From the NCBI GenBank assembly GCA_000471925.1, contig CP006667.1, positions 3,286,001 through 3,350,000 on the forward strand: a stretch of 64,000 nt of DNA, read 5' to 3'. The DNA comes from Ralstonia pickettii DTP0602 (GTDB lineage: Bacteria > Pseudomonadota > Gammaproteobacteria > Burkholderiales > Burkholderiaceae). The translations under genes were made by a program, and so were the position numbers. Positions 29,037-38,437 of the stretch are shown here, piece by piece. The notes below the pieces were generated by a model. That model was not told where the DNA came from. It saw only the letters and a list, made by a program, of their open reading frames with translations, and made no database searches. Numbering within the stretch: position 1 is the stretch's first letter; each line of letters opens with the position of its first letter.

Positions 29037-29042
29037 ATTGTA
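29037..29042 (-). promoter_or_regulatory. Possible -10 element upstream of dnaG
   Basis: TACAAT on the minus strand (29037-29042), within GCACTACAAT, about 90 bases before the dnaG ATG. No consensus -35 is seen at 16-18 bases. Confidence 0.3.
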
Positions 29043-29147
29043 GTGCAGCGACGATAAGGCCGCCCGGACTTGTTTTCAACTCCGTGCATCTGCGCCGAAC
29101 CTCTTTGATCCGGCATTCATCACGCTTACAACCGATTAAATCAGCAT

Positions 29148-29597
29148 TTACTTCGGAGTCAGCGCGGCCTTGACCAGGGCCGACACGGCGGTCATGTCGG
29201 CGCGCCCGGCCAGCTTGGCCTTGAGGACGCCCATGACCTTGCCCATGTCCTGCGGACCGGCGGCGCCGGTGGCGGCCACGGCCTGCTGCACCTCGGCGGC
29301 GACTTCATCGTCCGACAACGCCGCAGGCATGTAGACCTTGAGCACTTCGACCTCGGCCAGTTCCTTGTCGGCCAGGTCGTTGCGGCCGGCCTGCTGGAAT
29401 TGCGAGATCGAGTCCTTGCGCTGCTTGATCAGTTTTTCGACCACGGCCAGCACGGCGGTATCGTCCAGTTCCACGCGCTCGTCGACCTCGCGCTGCTTGA
29501 TCGCGGCCAGCAGCAGGCGGATGGTGCCGAGGCGATCCGTTTCGCGGGCGCGCATGGCGGTCTTCATGTCTTCGCTGATACGGGCTTTGAGGGACAT
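29148..29597 (-). CDS. yqeY: YqeY/GatB-like domain protein
   Basis: A 149-residue helical protein of the YqeY family, related to the tail domain of the GatB amidotransferase subunit. It begins MSLKARISEDMKTAMRARET and ends PQDMGKVMGVLKAKLAGRAD plus a short tail. A tRNA-linked role has been proposed from the GatB likeness, but the function is not firmly known. It sits between rpsU and dnaG, as in many proteobacteria and Firmicutes. The frame is open upstream across the rpsU terminator, which supports the internal ATG at 29597. Confidence 0.93.
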   Translation of the reverse strand: MSLKARISEDMKTAMRARETDRLGTIRLLLAAIKQREVDERVELDDTAVLAVVEKLIKQRKDSISQFQQAGRNDLADKELAEVEVLKVYMPAALSDDEVAAEVQQAVAATGAAGPQDMGKVMGVLKAKLAGRADMTAVSALVKAALTPK

Positions 29598-29671
29598 CGT
29601 GATCTTCCAGAAAGTGGGTGGACACTCACAGGTGGTGGCGGTGGCCGCGCGCTGCAAGGGTCCCAGAACGC

Positions 29672-29703
29672 AAAAACCCGCCGAAGCGTACGCCACAGCG
29701 GGT
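29672..29703 (-). terminator. Rho-independent terminator after rpsU
   Basis: ACCCGC (29676-29681) pairs with GCGGGT (29698-29703); the loop contains the palindrome GCGTACGC. On the minus strand TTTTTG follows. It would limit read-through from rpsU into yqeY, a classic control point of this operon. Confidence 0.7.
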
Positions 29704-29727
29704 CGGATGCAAGCGGAAGGCGCCGGG

Positions 29728-29940
29728 TCAGTACAGCTTCTTCGGCAGCATCTGGCTGCGGATACGCTTGTAGTGGCGCTTTTCGGCGGCAGCCTTCGTG
29801 CGCTTGCGCGCGGCGGTGGGCTTTTCGTAATACTCGCGGGCCCGAAGTTCGGGAATCAGCCCGCTCTTCTCGATGGTGCGCTTGAAACGGCGCATAGCGA
29901 CTTCAAAAGGCTCGTTTTCCTTGAGACGGATCGTGGTCAT
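29728..29940 (-). CDS. rpsU: 30S ribosomal protein S21
   Basis: A 70-residue basic protein, start [20 protein letters not shown], with the usual [10 protein letters not shown] and a basic C-terminus ending MLPKKLY. S21 sits on the 30S platform near the anti-Shine-Dalgarno sequence and helps mRNA selection. The length is standard. It is the first gene of the rpsU-yqeY-dnaG-rpoD row and has its own terminator, so ribosomal protein output can exceed primase and sigma output. Confidence 0.97.
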   Translation of the reverse strand: MTTIRLKENEPFEVAMRRFKRTIEKSGLIPELRAREYYEKPTAARKRTKAAAEKRHYKRIRSQMLPKKLY

Positions 29941-29990
29941 TTGGCCGGAAAATGGGAATTTTCGGGATAAGCGGCTTTACGAAGCCTCGG

Positions 29991-29996
29991 ATTGTA
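29991..29996 (-). promoter_or_regulatory. Possible -10 element upstream of rpsU
   Basis: On the minus strand TGCTACAAT (TACAAT at 29991-29996) is an extended -10, 50 bases before the rpsU ATG. It has the same nine bases as the one before rpoD. The -35 is weak. Confidence 0.4.
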
Positions 29997-30083
29997 GCAC
30001 CAACGATCTTTAGCGGAAGTGGCGCGCAACGGACACTGACGACATGCCGTTTGCGCCGCATTTCCACCAGACAGCCCGGCTGC

Positions 30084-31343
30084 TCATGCCACCGACTGCC
30101 CCGCGGCCGACGTCCGTGCCGCCTCGGCTACCGCCTCCCCGGCCGCCACCGCGGACGCCCACGCCCACTGGAAGTTGTAGCCGCCCAGCCACCCGGTCAC
30201 GTCGACTACCTCACCGATGAAATACAGGCCAGGCACGTCGCGAGCCATCATCGTCGTCGATGACAAGGCGCGCGTATCCACGCCTCCGATCGTCACCTCG
30301 GCCTTGCGATAACCCTCGGTGCCGGACGGCATGATGCGCCAGTCATTGAGCGTGGCCCCGAGCTTGCGCAGTGCCTTGTCCGTAATATCGTGCAGCGGCA
30401 GCGTGGCATCCACGCCCGACGCCGCGCACCAGGCATCGGCCAGTCGCGCCGGCAGCCGTTGCGCCAGCAGGTTGCCCAGGTGCTTGCGGCTGCCGCCCTT
30501 CTGCTCGAGCAGCCAGGCCGCGGCGTCCTCGCCGTCGAAAAGGTCGATGGCGATCGGCGTGCCCGGGCGCCAGTAGCTGGAGATCTGCAGCACGGCGGGG
30601 CCCGACAGGCCACGGTGCGTCCACAGCAAATCCTCGCGGAAGGCGCCGGCGGTTTTGCCGCTGGCGGTGGCGACGTCGACTTCAAGCGAGACTCCGGCCA
30701 GCGGCGCGAACGGCGCCCAGTCCTTGCCGTCGAAGGTCAGCGGAACCAGTGCGGGCCGGGTTTCGACGATACCCAGGCCGAATTGCCGGGCGATGCGGTA
30801 GCCGAAGTCGGTGGCGCCGATCTTGGGGATCGACAGCCCGCCCGTGGCCACCACCACGGCCCCGGCGCGCACCGTGCCGGTCGAGGTCAGCAGCAGGAAG
30901 TCGTCGCCCTCGCGCCGGATCTCGGCCACGGTGCAGCCGGTCTGCCAGCGCACATGGCCGGTGTCGCATTCGGCATGCAGCATGGCGATCACGTCTTCCG
31001 CGCTGTCGTTGCAGAACAGCTGGCCGCGGTGCTTCTCGTGCCAGGCGATGCCGTACCGGCGCATCAGGTCGAGGAAATCCTGCGGCGTGTAGCGTGCCAG
31101 CGCCGAGCGGCAGAAGTGCGGATTGGATGACAGATAGTTGGCGGGCCCGGCCTGCAGGTTGGTGAAATTGCAGCGGCCGCCGCCCGAGATGCGGATCTTT
31201 TCGGCGAGCTTGGTGGCATGGTCGATCAGCACCACGCGTGCGCCGCCCTGGCCGGCTACGGCGGCGCACATCATGCCGGCCGCACCCGCGCCCAGCACGG
31301 CCACGTCGTACCGGCCCGTCCGGGTCGTTGCCACCCCGCTCAT
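30084..31343 (-). CDS. HI0933/YhiN-family flavoprotein
   Basis: A 419-residue FAD-dependent oxidoreductase of the HI0933 family. The Rossmann motif is VLGAGAAGMMCAAVAGQGG at about residues 16-34, then KIRISGGGRCNFTN, which is diagnostic of this family, and VVATGGLSIPKIGATDFGY. The C-terminal ends with the FAD-contacting GEVVDVTGWLGGYNFQWAW. Function is unproven. It is divergent from tsaD. An ATTGTA (31392-31397; TACAAT on the minus strand) is its likely -10. Confidence 0.92.
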   Translation of the reverse strand: MSGVATTRTGRYDVAVLGAGAAGMMCAAVAGQGGARVVLIDHATKLAEKIRISGGGRCNFTNLQAGPANYLSSNPHFCRSALARYTPQDFLDLMRRYGIAWHEKHRGQLFCNDSAEDVIAMLHAECDTGHVRWQTGCTVAEIRREGDDFLLLTSTGTVRAGAVVVATGGLSIPKIGATDFGYRIARQFGLGIVETRPALVPLTFDGKDWAPFAPLAGVSLEVDVATASGKTAGAFREDLLWTHRGLSGPAVLQISSYWRPGTPIAIDLFDGEDAAAWLLEQKGGSRKHLGNLLAQRLPARLADAWCAASGVDATLPLHDITDKALRKLGATLNDWRIMPSGTEGYRKAEVTIGGVDTRALSSTTMMARDVPGLYFIGEVVDVTGWLGGYNFQWAWASAVAAGEAVAEAARTSAAGQSVA

Positions 31344-31391
31344 CGCACGCCTCGCAAATCCATTGTGTTGCCACCGCTCAAGAAAGGGCAG

Positions 31392-31397
31392 ATTGTA
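31392..31397 (-). promoter_or_regulatory. Possible -10 element upstream of the HI0933-family gene
   Basis: CGCTACAAT on the minus strand, TACAAT at 31392-31397, 49 bases before the ATG. The spacing resembles that before rpsU and rpoD. No consensus -35. Confidence 0.35.
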
Positions 31398-31500
31398 GCG
31401 AAAAGCACGCAGCGCGCCGCTGTGCTACCCTGCGCGCTTCCTGCAACCTGTTGTTTCCACAGCCGTTTCCTTGATCGGGACGGCCGTATGCTCCTCACCC

Positions 31501-32535
31501 ATGCTTGTCCTCGGCATCGAATCTTCCTGCGACGAAACCGGGCTGGCCCTCTACGACACCGAGGCCGGCCTGCTCTCGCATGCGCTGCACTCGCAGATCG
31601 CCATGCACCGCGACTATGGCGGCGTGGTCCCCGAACTGGCCTCGCGCGACCATATCCGGCGTGTGCTGCCGCTGCTGGAGCAAGTGCTGGCCGAGGCCGG
31701 CCGCGCGCGCAAGGACATCGACGCCATCGCCTTCACCCAAGGCCCGGGGCTGGCCGGCGCGCTGCTGGTCGGCGCCTCGGTGGCCAATGCGCTGGGCTTT
31801 GCGCTGAACGTGCCGATGGTCGGCGTGCACCACCTGGAAGGCCACCTGCTGTCGCCACTGCTGACGCCTGAGCCGCCGCCGTTCCCGTTTGTGGCGCTGC
31901 TGGTGTCGGGCGGGCATACGCAACTGATGGATGTGCGCGGCATTGGCGATTACACGTTGCTGGGCGAGACGCTGGACGATGCCGCGGGCGAGGCCTTCGA
32001 CAAGACTGCCAAGCTGCTCGGCCTGGGCTATCCGGGCGGCCCGGAAGTGTCGCGGATGGCGGAATTCGGCACGCCCGGCGCGTTTGCGTTGCCGCGGCCG
32101 ATGCTGCATTCAGGCAACCTGGATTTCTCGTTTGCGGGCTTAAAGACCGCGGTGCTGACGCAGACGCGCAAGCTCTCCAATACCTGCGAGCAGGATCGGG
32201 CCAACCTGGCGCGTGCCTTTGTCGATGCGATTGTCGACGTCCTTGCCGCCAAGTCGATGGCGGCGCTCAAGCAGACCGGTCACAAGCGGCTGGTGGTGGC
32301 CGGCGGCGTGGGCGCCAACCGGCAGTTGCGCGAGCGACTGGACCAGCTTGGCAAGCAGCGCAAGATCGAGGTGTATTACCCGGACCTGGCGTTTTGCACG
32401 GACAACGGCGCGATGATCGCGTTTGCCGGGGCGATGCGTTTGCAGGCAGCGCCGGAGCTGGCGCGGCGCGATTATGGTTATGGCGTGACACCGCGCTGGG
32501 ACCTGGCAGATATCAGGCTGCCGTCCGCAGCCTGA
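31501..32535 (+). CDS. tsaD: tRNA N6-adenosine threonylcarbamoyltransferase TsaD
   Basis: A 344-residue ASKHA-fold enzyme that, with TsaB and TsaE, transfers the threonylcarbamoyl group to A37 of ANN-decoding tRNAs. The start [19 protein letters not shown] is canonical. The metal-binding HxxxH is H111 to H115 in [20 protein letters not shown] and [12 protein letters not shown] are the other family motifs. The upstream in-frame ATG at 31471 gives a non-conserved leader and is not used. It ends at a shared terminator facing folE2. Confidence 0.97.
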   Translation: MLVLGIESSCDETGLALYDTEAGLLSHALHSQIAMHRDYGGVVPELASRDHIRRVLPLLEQVLAEAGRARKDIDAIAFTQGPGLAGALLVGASVANALGFALNVPMVGVHHLEGHLLSPLLTPEPPPFPFVALLVSGGHTQLMDVRGIGDYTLLGETLDDAAGEAFDKTAKLLGLGYPGGPEVSRMAEFGTPGAFALPRPMLHSGNLDFSFAGLKTAVLTQTRKLSNTCEQDRANLARAFVDAIVDVLAAKSMAALKQTGHKRLVVAGGVGANRQLRERLDQLGKQRKIEVYYPDLAFCTDNGAMIAFAGAMRLQAAPELARRDYGYGVTPRWDLADIRLPSAA

Positions 32536-32544
32536 CACCAAAGA

Positions 32545-32567
32545 AAAAAGCCACGCGGTGGCTTTTT
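32545..32567. terminator. Bidirectional terminator between tsaD and folE2
   Basis: AAAAAGCCAC (32545-32554) pairs with GTGGCTTTTT (32558-32567) around a three-base loop. The A and T runs make it work in both directions for the convergent genes. Confidence 0.88.
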
Positions 32568-32587
32568 CAATCTCTGCGACAACCCGA

Positions 32588-33391
32588 TCAGTCGACGCGC
32601 TTGTCGCGCTCGATCACCGCATACGCGCTGTGGTTGTGGATCGACTCAAAGTTCTCCGCCTCCAGCACATAGGCGACGATGCGATCGTCCGCATTCAGGC
32701 GCATCGCGATATCGCGCACCAGGTCCTCGACGAACTTGGGGTTCTCGTAAGCACGCTCGGTAACGAACTTCTCGTCCGGACGCTTGAGCAAACCCCACAG
32801 CTCGCACGAAGCCTCTTCCTCGGCCATGCGCACCAGTGCTTCCACCGGCAGATCATCGGCCAGCTCCACGTCCATGGTGATATGCGAGCGCTGGTTGTGC
32901 GCGCCATATTGCGAGATCTTCTTCGAGCACGGGCACAGGCTGGTCACCGGCACCAGCGCCTTCAGGAACACGCGCGTGGCGCCATTGCGCACTTCGCCGG
33001 TCAGCGTGACCTCGTAGTCCAGCAGCGACTGCACGCCCGACACCGGCGCGATCTTGCTGATGAAGTACGGGAAGGTGACCTCGATGCGGCCGGCCTCGGC
33101 TTCAAGCTTTTCCAGCATCTTGTCCAGCAGCAGGCGGAAGCTCGCCAGTTCCAGCGGCTCTCGCTCTTCTTCCAGCAGCGCGACGAAGCGCGACATATGC
33201 GTGCCCTTCTGGTCCGCCGGCAGGTGCACGTCGAGGTTGAAGGTGCCCACGGTCGGCACCACGCCGGTCGGGGTCTTCAGGGTCACGGGATATCGCACGC
33301 CCTTGACACCGACGCGCTGGATGGGGATCTGGCGGGTGTCGAGGCTCGACTGGACGTCGGGCATCACGAAGGCGGGATTGATGTCATTCAT
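32588..33391 (-). CDS. folE2: GTP cyclohydrolase FolE2 (type IB)
   Basis: A 267-residue type IB GTP cyclohydrolase, first enzyme of folate (and queuosine) synthesis: GTP to dihydroneopterin triphosphate. The family pattern [20 protein letters not shown] (residues 148-167) includes the catalytic cysteine region (C153, C155). FolE2 can use metals other than zinc, and is kept by some bacteria for zinc limitation or as the only cyclohydrolase. No Zur-like site is obvious before the ATG. Its start codon follows a good GGAGGAAA site. Confidence 0.95.
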   Translation of the reverse strand: MNDINPAFVMPDVQSSLDTRQIPIQRVGVKGVRYPVTLKTPTGVVPTVGTFNLDVHLPADQKGTHMSRFVALLEEEREPLELASFRLLLDKMLEKLEAEAGRIEVTFPYFISKIAPVSGVQSLLDYEVTLTGEVRNGATRVFLKALVPVTSLCPCSKKISQYGAHNQRSHITMDVELADDLPVEALVRMAEEEASCELWGLLKRPDEKFVTERAYENPKFVEDLVRDIAMRLNADDRIVAYVLEAENFESIHNHSAYAVIERDKRVD

Positions 33392-33600
33392 CTACGGTTT
33401 CCTCCAGGGCTGCGCCAAACGGGGCGGCACAGCTCCTTACGGTCGCGGCATTTTCGCAGTCCATCCATGCCGCGCAACGAGTGTGAAACCACGGGACCCG
33501 GCATATGGCACGCCGACCCGCAGCTGCGAACACAAAAAGGGGGAGTTTAAGGGAATTCGGACGCACTCGTGGTGCAGCGCCCCGGATCCCCTATTGCGGA

Positions 33601-33633
33601 GCAGGTGATCACCGGCACACCGGCGTCACCTGC
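33601..33633. terminator. Hairpin after dxs
   Basis: GCAGGTGA (33601-33608) pairs with TCACCTGC (33626-33633), and CCGG pairs with CCGG inside. It lies 11 bases after the dxs stop. No T run follows, so termination is only a guess. Confidence 0.4.
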
Positions 33634-33643
33634 AAGCGGTGGA

Positions 33644-35560
33644 TCACGCCACGCGCGAAGCGACCGTGACCTTGGGCTGGTCCAGGCCGAAGCGCTCGCG
33701 CACCGAACGCTCGATACCAGCGGCGTCCAGCCCGCATTGCTGCAGCAGGTAGGCCGGGTCGCCGTGGTCGACGAAGCGGTCGGGCAGGCCCAGTACCAGC
33801 ACCGGGATGTCGATGCCGGCTTCGGCCAGCGCTTCGAGCACCGCGCTGCCGGCGCCGCCCATCACGCTGCCCTCTTCCACCGTTACCAGGAAGTCATTCT
33901 CCGCGGCCAGGCGCTTGACCAGTTCCACGTCGAGCGGCTTGACGAAGCGCATGTCGGCCACGGTGGCGTCAAGCACTTCGGCGGCGCCCATGGCCGGATG
34001 CAGCATCGAGCCGAACGCCAGGAAGCCGACACGATGACCCGCGCGCGCAGCGCCCTCGCGGCGCACCACACCCTTGCCGACCGGCACGCCGGTCAGTTCG
34101 GCGGCAATCGCCGCGCCCGGGCCGGAGCCGCGCGGATAGCGCACGGCGCTCGGGCCCGACTGGTGGAATGCCGTGGTCAGCAACTGACGGCACTCGTTCT
34201 CGTCGGACGGCGTCATCACCATCATGTTGGGGATGCAGCGCAGGTAGGCGATATCGTAGGCGCCGGCGTGCGTGGCGCCGTCCGCGCCCACCAGTCCGGC
34301 GCGGTCGAGCGCGAATACCACCGACAGGTTCTGCAGCGCCACGTCGTGGATCAGCTGGTCATAGCCGCGCTGCAGGAAGGTCGAATAGATCGCCACCACC
34401 GGCTTCAGGCCTTCGCAGGCCAGGCCGCCGGCAAAGGTCACCGCGTGCTGCTCGGCGATGCCGACGTCGTAATAACGATCCGGGAAGCGCCTCTCGAACT
34501 CCACCATGCCCGAGCCTTCGCGCATGGCGGGGGTAATGCCGACCAGGCGCTTGTCGGCGGCGGCCATGTCGCACAGCCACTCGCCGAACACCTGCGTATA
34601 GGTCTTGCGCGCCGGCTTGGCCGCCGGGCGGATGCCCTCGGCCGGGTTGAACTTGCCCGGGCCGTGATACAGGATCGGGTCGGCCTCGGCCAGCTTGTAG
34701 CCCTGGCCCTTCTTGGTGACCACGTGCAGGAACTGCGGGCCGGCGCCCTCCAGCGCGCGCTGACGGATGTTTTGCAGCGTCGGCACCAGCGAGTTCAGGT
34801 CATGCCCGTCGATCGGGCCGATGTAGTTGAAGCCGAATTCCTCGAACAGCGTGGCCGGCACCATCATGCCCTTGGCGTGTTCCTCGAAGCGCTTGGCGAA
34901 CTCCAGCACCGGCGGTGCCACCGACAGCACCTTCTCGATGCCCTTCTTGGTGGCCGCATAGAACTGGCCGCTCAGCAGCCGCGCCAGGTGGCGGTTGAGC
35001 GCGCCCACCGGCGGCGAGATCGACATGTCGTTGTCGTTGAGCACCACCACCAGCGGCAGGTCCTTGTACACGCCGGCGTTGTTCAGGGCCTCGAAGGCCA
35101 TGCCCGCGGTCATCGCGCCGTCGCCGATCACCGCCACCGAGACGCGCTGCTCGCCCAGCGTGCGCGCGCCCAGCGCCATGCCGAGTGCGGCCGAGATCGA
35201 GGTCGACGAATGCGCGGTCCCAAAGGTGTCGTACTCGCTCTCGCTGCGACGCGGGAAGCCCGAGATGCCGCCCCACTGGCGCAGCGTGCCCATGCGCTCG
35301 CGGCGCCCGGTCAGGATCTTGTGCGGGTAGCTCTGGTGGCCCACGTCCCACACCAGCCGGTCGTCCGGGGTGTTGAAGACGTAGTGCAACGCGATGGTCA
35401 GCTCGACCGTGCCGAGGTTGGATGACAGGTGGCCGCCGGTCTGGGAAACCGCCTCCAGTACATAGGCGCGCAATTCCTCCGCCAGGGTCTGGAGCTCGCG
35501 CCGGTCGAGCTTGCGCAGGTCTGCGGGGGCGTCAATCTTCTTGAGGAGTGCGTAGGTCAT
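33644..35560 (-). CDS. dxs: 1-deoxy-D-xylulose-5-phosphate synthase
   Basis: A 638-residue thiamine-diphosphate enzyme that condenses pyruvate and glyceraldehyde 3-phosphate, the first step of the MEP isoprenoid pathway. The diphosphate-binding motif is [18 protein letters not shown] to [11 protein letters not shown]. The transketolase-like middle domain holds the conserved [18 protein letters not shown]. The length matches the family (about 620-640). It lies 43 bases after ispA on the same strand, in the xseB-ispA-dxs order known from E. coli. The ATG before TYALLKKID is preferred over one 42 bases upstream. Confidence 0.97.
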   Translation of the reverse strand: MTYALLKKIDAPADLRKLDRRELQTLAEELRAYVLEAVSQTGGHLSSNLGTVELTIALHYVFNTPDDRLVWDVGHQSYPHKILTGRRERMGTLRQWGGISGFPRRSESEYDTFGTAHSSTSISAALGMALGARTLGEQRVSVAVIGDGAMTAGMAFEALNNAGVYKDLPLVVVLNDNDMSISPPVGALNRHLARLLSGQFYAATKKGIEKVLSVAPPVLEFAKRFEEHAKGMMVPATLFEEFGFNYIGPIDGHDLNSLVPTLQNIRQRALEGAGPQFLHVVTKKGQGYKLAEADPILYHGPGKFNPAEGIRPAAKPARKTYTQVFGEWLCDMAAADKRLVGITPAMREGSGMVEFERRFPDRYYDVGIAEQHAVTFAGGLACEGLKPVVAIYSTFLQRGYDQLIHDVALQNLSVVFALDRAGLVGADGATHAGAYDIAYLRCIPNMMVMTPSDENECRQLLTTAFHQSGPSAVRYPRGSGPGAAIAAELTGVPVGKGVVRREGAARAGHRVGFLAFGSMLHPAMGAAEVLDATVADMRFVKPLDVELVKRLAAENDFLVTVEEGSVMGGAGSAVLEALAEAGIDIPVLVLGLPDRFVDHGDPAYLLQQCGLDAAGIERSVRERFGLDQPKVTVASRVA

Positions 35561-35603
35561 GATGTCCGTTCGGCCGCCGGTTTCTTGCGTCCGGCTCTTC
35601 ATT

Positions 35604-36488
35604 TCAGTGTGTGCGCAGCACGATCAGGTCCGCCAGGTCCGCCAGGCGGGCCGCGCGGCCCCCAAAGCCAGCCAGCGCCTGGTGAGCGTCGGCGCGCAAT
35701 GCCCCGGCCAGTTCGCGCGCCGCTGCCAGCCCCATCAGCGACACGTAGGTCGGCTTGTCGTGCGCGGCGTCCTTGCCGGCGGTCTTGCCCAGCGTGGCCG
35801 TATCCGCAATGACGTCCAGAATATCGTCAACCACCTGGAACGCCAATCCCACCGCCGCCGCGTACCGGTCCAGCGCGGCCAATCCCTGCGCGTCGATTTC
35901 ACCACACAGCGCGCCCATGCGCACGCTCGCGCGCAACAGCGCGCCGGTCTTCATGCGGTGCATCGCCTCGAGCGCGTCGCGCGTCATCGCGCGGCCCACG
36001 TTCTGCAGGTCGATCGCCTGGCCCCCGGCCATGCCGGTCGAGCCCGACGCCAGCGCCAGCTCGGCCACCAGCTTCAGCCGCGCCGCGGGCGCCACGGCCT
36101 CGGCGCCGGCCAGCACGATAAAGGCCTGGGTCTGCAGCGCGTCGCCCACCAGCAGCGCAGTGGCCTCGTCATAGGCCTTGTGCACGGTGGGACGGCCGCG
36201 GCGCAGGTCGTCGTCGTCCATGCAGGGCATGTCGTCGTGCACCAGCGAGTAGGCGTGGATCATCTCTACCGCGCAGGCCGCGGCATCGCAGGCGGCGGGA
36301 TCGGCCCCGCTTACCTCGCCGGCGGCGTGCACCAGCAGCGGCCGCACGCGCTTGCCGCCGCTCAGTGCAGCATAGCGCATCGCCTCGTGCAGCGTATGCG
36401 GCACGGTGTTGGCATCGGGCAACGCTGCCTGCAGCGCGGCTTCAGTCCGGGCGCCATGCGCCTGCATCCATTGGGCGAAGTCGCTCAT
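35604..36488 (-). CDS. ispA: Farnesyl diphosphate synthase (polyprenyl synthetase)
   Basis: A 294-residue trans-isoprenyl diphosphate synthase. The first aspartate-rich motif is [10 protein letters not shown] at residues 85-94, with two residues between the key Asp groups as in short-chain IspA enzymes. The second is QVVDDILD near residue 225. KRVRP (47-51) binds the substrate diphosphate. It likely makes farnesyl diphosphate for ubiquinone and undecaprenyl carriers; geranyl synthase activity cannot be excluded. The start overlaps the xseB stop (ATGA). Confidence 0.95.
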   Translation of the reverse strand: MSDFAQWMQAHGARTEAALQAALPDANTVPHTLHEAMRYAALSGGKRVRPLLVHAAGEVSGADPAACDAAACAVEMIHAYSLVHDDMPCMDDDDLRRGRPTVHKAYDEATALLVGDALQTQAFIVLAGAEAVAPAARLKLVAELALASGSTGMAGGQAIDLQNVGRAMTRDALEAMHRMKTGALLRASVRMGALCGEIDAQGLAALDRYAAAVGLAFQVVDDILDVIADTATLGKTAGKDAAHDKPTYVSLMGLAAARELAGALRADAHQALAGFGGRAARLADLADLIVLRTH

Positions 36489-36808
36489 TCGTCGTCCCCC
36501 TCCAGCCCGCGGCCGCCGCCACCATTGGCACCGTTACCGCCATTGCCCTCTCCGGCCAGCGGCTTGAGCACATCGCCTTCCAGCACCTTGACCTGCTGCT
36601 CCACGCGCTCCAGCTTCTGCTGGCAGTAGCGCACCAGTTCGGCGCCGCGGCGGTAGGCCGCCAGCGACGCCTCCAGCGGCAGCTCACCGCTCTCCATGCT
36701 GGCCACCAGGGTCTCGAGCTCGGCCATCGCGGCTTCGTAGGAAGCGGGCGGCGCGGAAGCCGCGGTGGTGTCGTCGGTCTGGACCGGAGCGGTCGTCGTT
36801 TTTGGCAT
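36485..36808 (-). CDS. xseB: Exodeoxyribonuclease VII small subunit
   Basis: A 107-residue small subunit of exonuclease VII. The family core [20 protein letters not shown] and [16 protein letters not shown] is at about residues 23-62, a helical hairpin that docks on XseA. The C-terminal 25 residues are Gly/Asn-rich and not conserved. XseA is not in the window. The ATG at 36808 gives the expected N-terminus; the open frame upstream is not used. It starts the xseB-ispA-dxs unit with coupled translation into ispA. Confidence 0.95.
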   Translation of the reverse strand: MPKTTTAPVQTDDTTAASAPPASYEAAMAELETLVASMESGELPLEASLAAYRRGAELVRYCQQKLERVEQQVKVLEGDVLKPLAGEGNGGNGANGGGGRGLEGDDE

Positions 36809-37189
36809 GTCTGGCCCTGGAAATAAGGAACCCCGGGGGAAACCCGGATGGGGAAGCCCGGATTTTACGCCAAAGCCGGCCCTTGCCCCATCCTTGCGCA
36901 TCCGCAGTGCAAGCTCCGATGAGTGCCTTTGGGGCATATGTGACTTGTGCGCTCGGGTCGTCTTTCCGAATGCGCCCGGTACGGCACCCCGATGACGACC
37001 CGGGTCGACTTTTTCGCTAAAAAGGCAAAAAAATCAGTCCCTTAACTTTTTGGCTCGGGTACAATCTCCCCCTCGCCGCCAGGGGGCTACCGGACGTTGC
37101 CGACCTGGCGGAAGTCTTTCCCAAATCGATTCAATTTTCGATGGTTGGGTTGTTCACTGCTTTCACCTGTTCATCTGGGAGTGGGGATA
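36809..37189. other. Divergent promoter region of xseB operon and Rieske gene
   Basis: About 380 bases with no supported gene. Bases 37010-37070 are unusually A/T-rich for this DNA. GGGTACAAT (TACAAT at 37060-37065) is a possible -10 for the Rieske gene, with a leader of about 115 bases, but no -35 lies at the right distance. Nothing recognisable marks the xseB side. Confidence 0.4.
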
Positions 37190-38293
37190 ATGTCCAATCT
37201 CAGCACCGCGCTCAATCTGGCGCCGGCTGATACGCAACTGCCCGTCGGCGTCTATTTCGACGAAGCGCTGCATCAACAAGAACTCGAACTGCTGTTCAGG
37301 AATGGCCCGGGCTACGTCGGCCACGAGCTGATGGTTCCCGAAGTCGGCGACTACCACACGCTCAAGGCCGAGGACGAAGGCCGCATGCTGGTACGCAATG
37401 CCGCCGGTGTCGAACTGATGTCCAATGTCTGCCGCCACCGCCAGGCCATCATGCTCAATGGTCGCGGCAATGCGCAGAACATCGTCTGCCCCCTGCACCG
37501 CTGGACCTATGACCTCAAGGGCGACCTGCTCGGCGCGCCGCATTTCGACCAGCAACCCTGCCTGCACCTGAAGCGCTCGCCGCTGCAGAACTGGAACGGC
37601 CTGCTGTTCGACGGCAAGCGCGACGTGCGCGCCGACCTGGCCAGGCTGGGCGTGGCAAAGGACCTGAACTTCGACGGCTATATGCTGGACCATGTCGAGG
37701 TGCACGAGTGCGACTACAACTGGAAGACCTTTATCGAGGTCTACCTCGAGGACTACCACGTCGTGCCGTTCCATCCGGGGCTGGGCAGCTTCGTGTCCTG
37801 CGACGACCTCAAGTGGGAGTTCGGCGAGTGGCACAGCGTGCAGACCGTGGGCCTGCATGCCGGCCTGAAGCGTCCCGGCAGCCCGACGTACCAGAAATGG
37901 CACGACGAGGTGCTGCGCTTCAATAACGGCGTACTGCCCAGGCACGGCGCGATCTGGCTGACCTACTACCCTAACATCATGGTGGAGTGGTACCCGAACG
38001 TGCTGGTGATCTCGACGCTGCACCCGGTCGGCCCGCGCAAGACGCGCAATGTGGTCGAGTTCTACTACCCCGAGGAAATCGCGCTGTTCGAGCGCGAGTT
38101 CGTCGAGGCCGAGCGCGCCGCCTACATGGAAACCTGCATCGAGGACGACGAGATCGCCGAGCGCATGGACGCCGGGCGCCTGGCGCTGCTCAAGCGCGGC
38201 ACCAGCGAGACCGGCCCGTACCAGTCGCCGATGGAAGATGGCATGCAGCACTTCCATGAGTGGTACCGCCGCGCCATGGCCTACGCGGGCTAG
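37190..38293 (+). CDS. Rieske-type aromatic ring-hydroxylating oxygenase, alpha-like subunit
   Basis: A 367-residue Rieske non-heme iron oxygenase. The 2Fe-2S ligands are C81, H83, C100 and H103 (VCRHRQ to CPLHRW). The catalytic iron site begins NWKTFIEVYLEDYHVVPFH with H190 and H195, and the acid ligand is probably in the ETCIEDDEIAERMD region. A ribosome site GTGGGGA precedes the ATG. No ferredoxin, reductase or beta subunit is nearby, so the electron donor is elsewhere. The substrate is unknown. Confidence 0.9.
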   Translation: MSNLSTALNLAPADTQLPVGVYFDEALHQQELELLFRNGPGYVGHELMVPEVGDYHTLKAEDEGRMLVRNAAGVELMSNVCRHRQAIMLNGRGNAQNIVCPLHRWTYDLKGDLLGAPHFDQQPCLHLKRSPLQNWNGLLFDGKRDVRADLARLGVAKDLNFDGYMLDHVEVHECDYNWKTFIEVYLEDYHVVPFHPGLGSFVSCDDLKWEFGEWHSVQTVGLHAGLKRPGSPTYQKWHDEVLRFNNGVLPRHGAIWLTYYPNIMVEWYPNVLVISTLHPVGPRKTRNVVEFYYPEEIALFEREFVEAERAAYMETCIEDDEIAERMDAGRLALLKRGTSETGPYQSPMEDGMQHFHEWYRRAMAYAG

Positions 38294-38437
38294 TGCGATA
38301 ACCGCACAGCGCAAGCAACGACGGACCGCCACCGCGGTCCGTTTTGCATTGCGGTCCGATGTGCGCTGCTAGAATCATCGTCCGGCGACGGCCAGCGCAT
38401 GCTGCCGCGCCAGTTCGTTCCGCGGCGCGGGGCCGCG

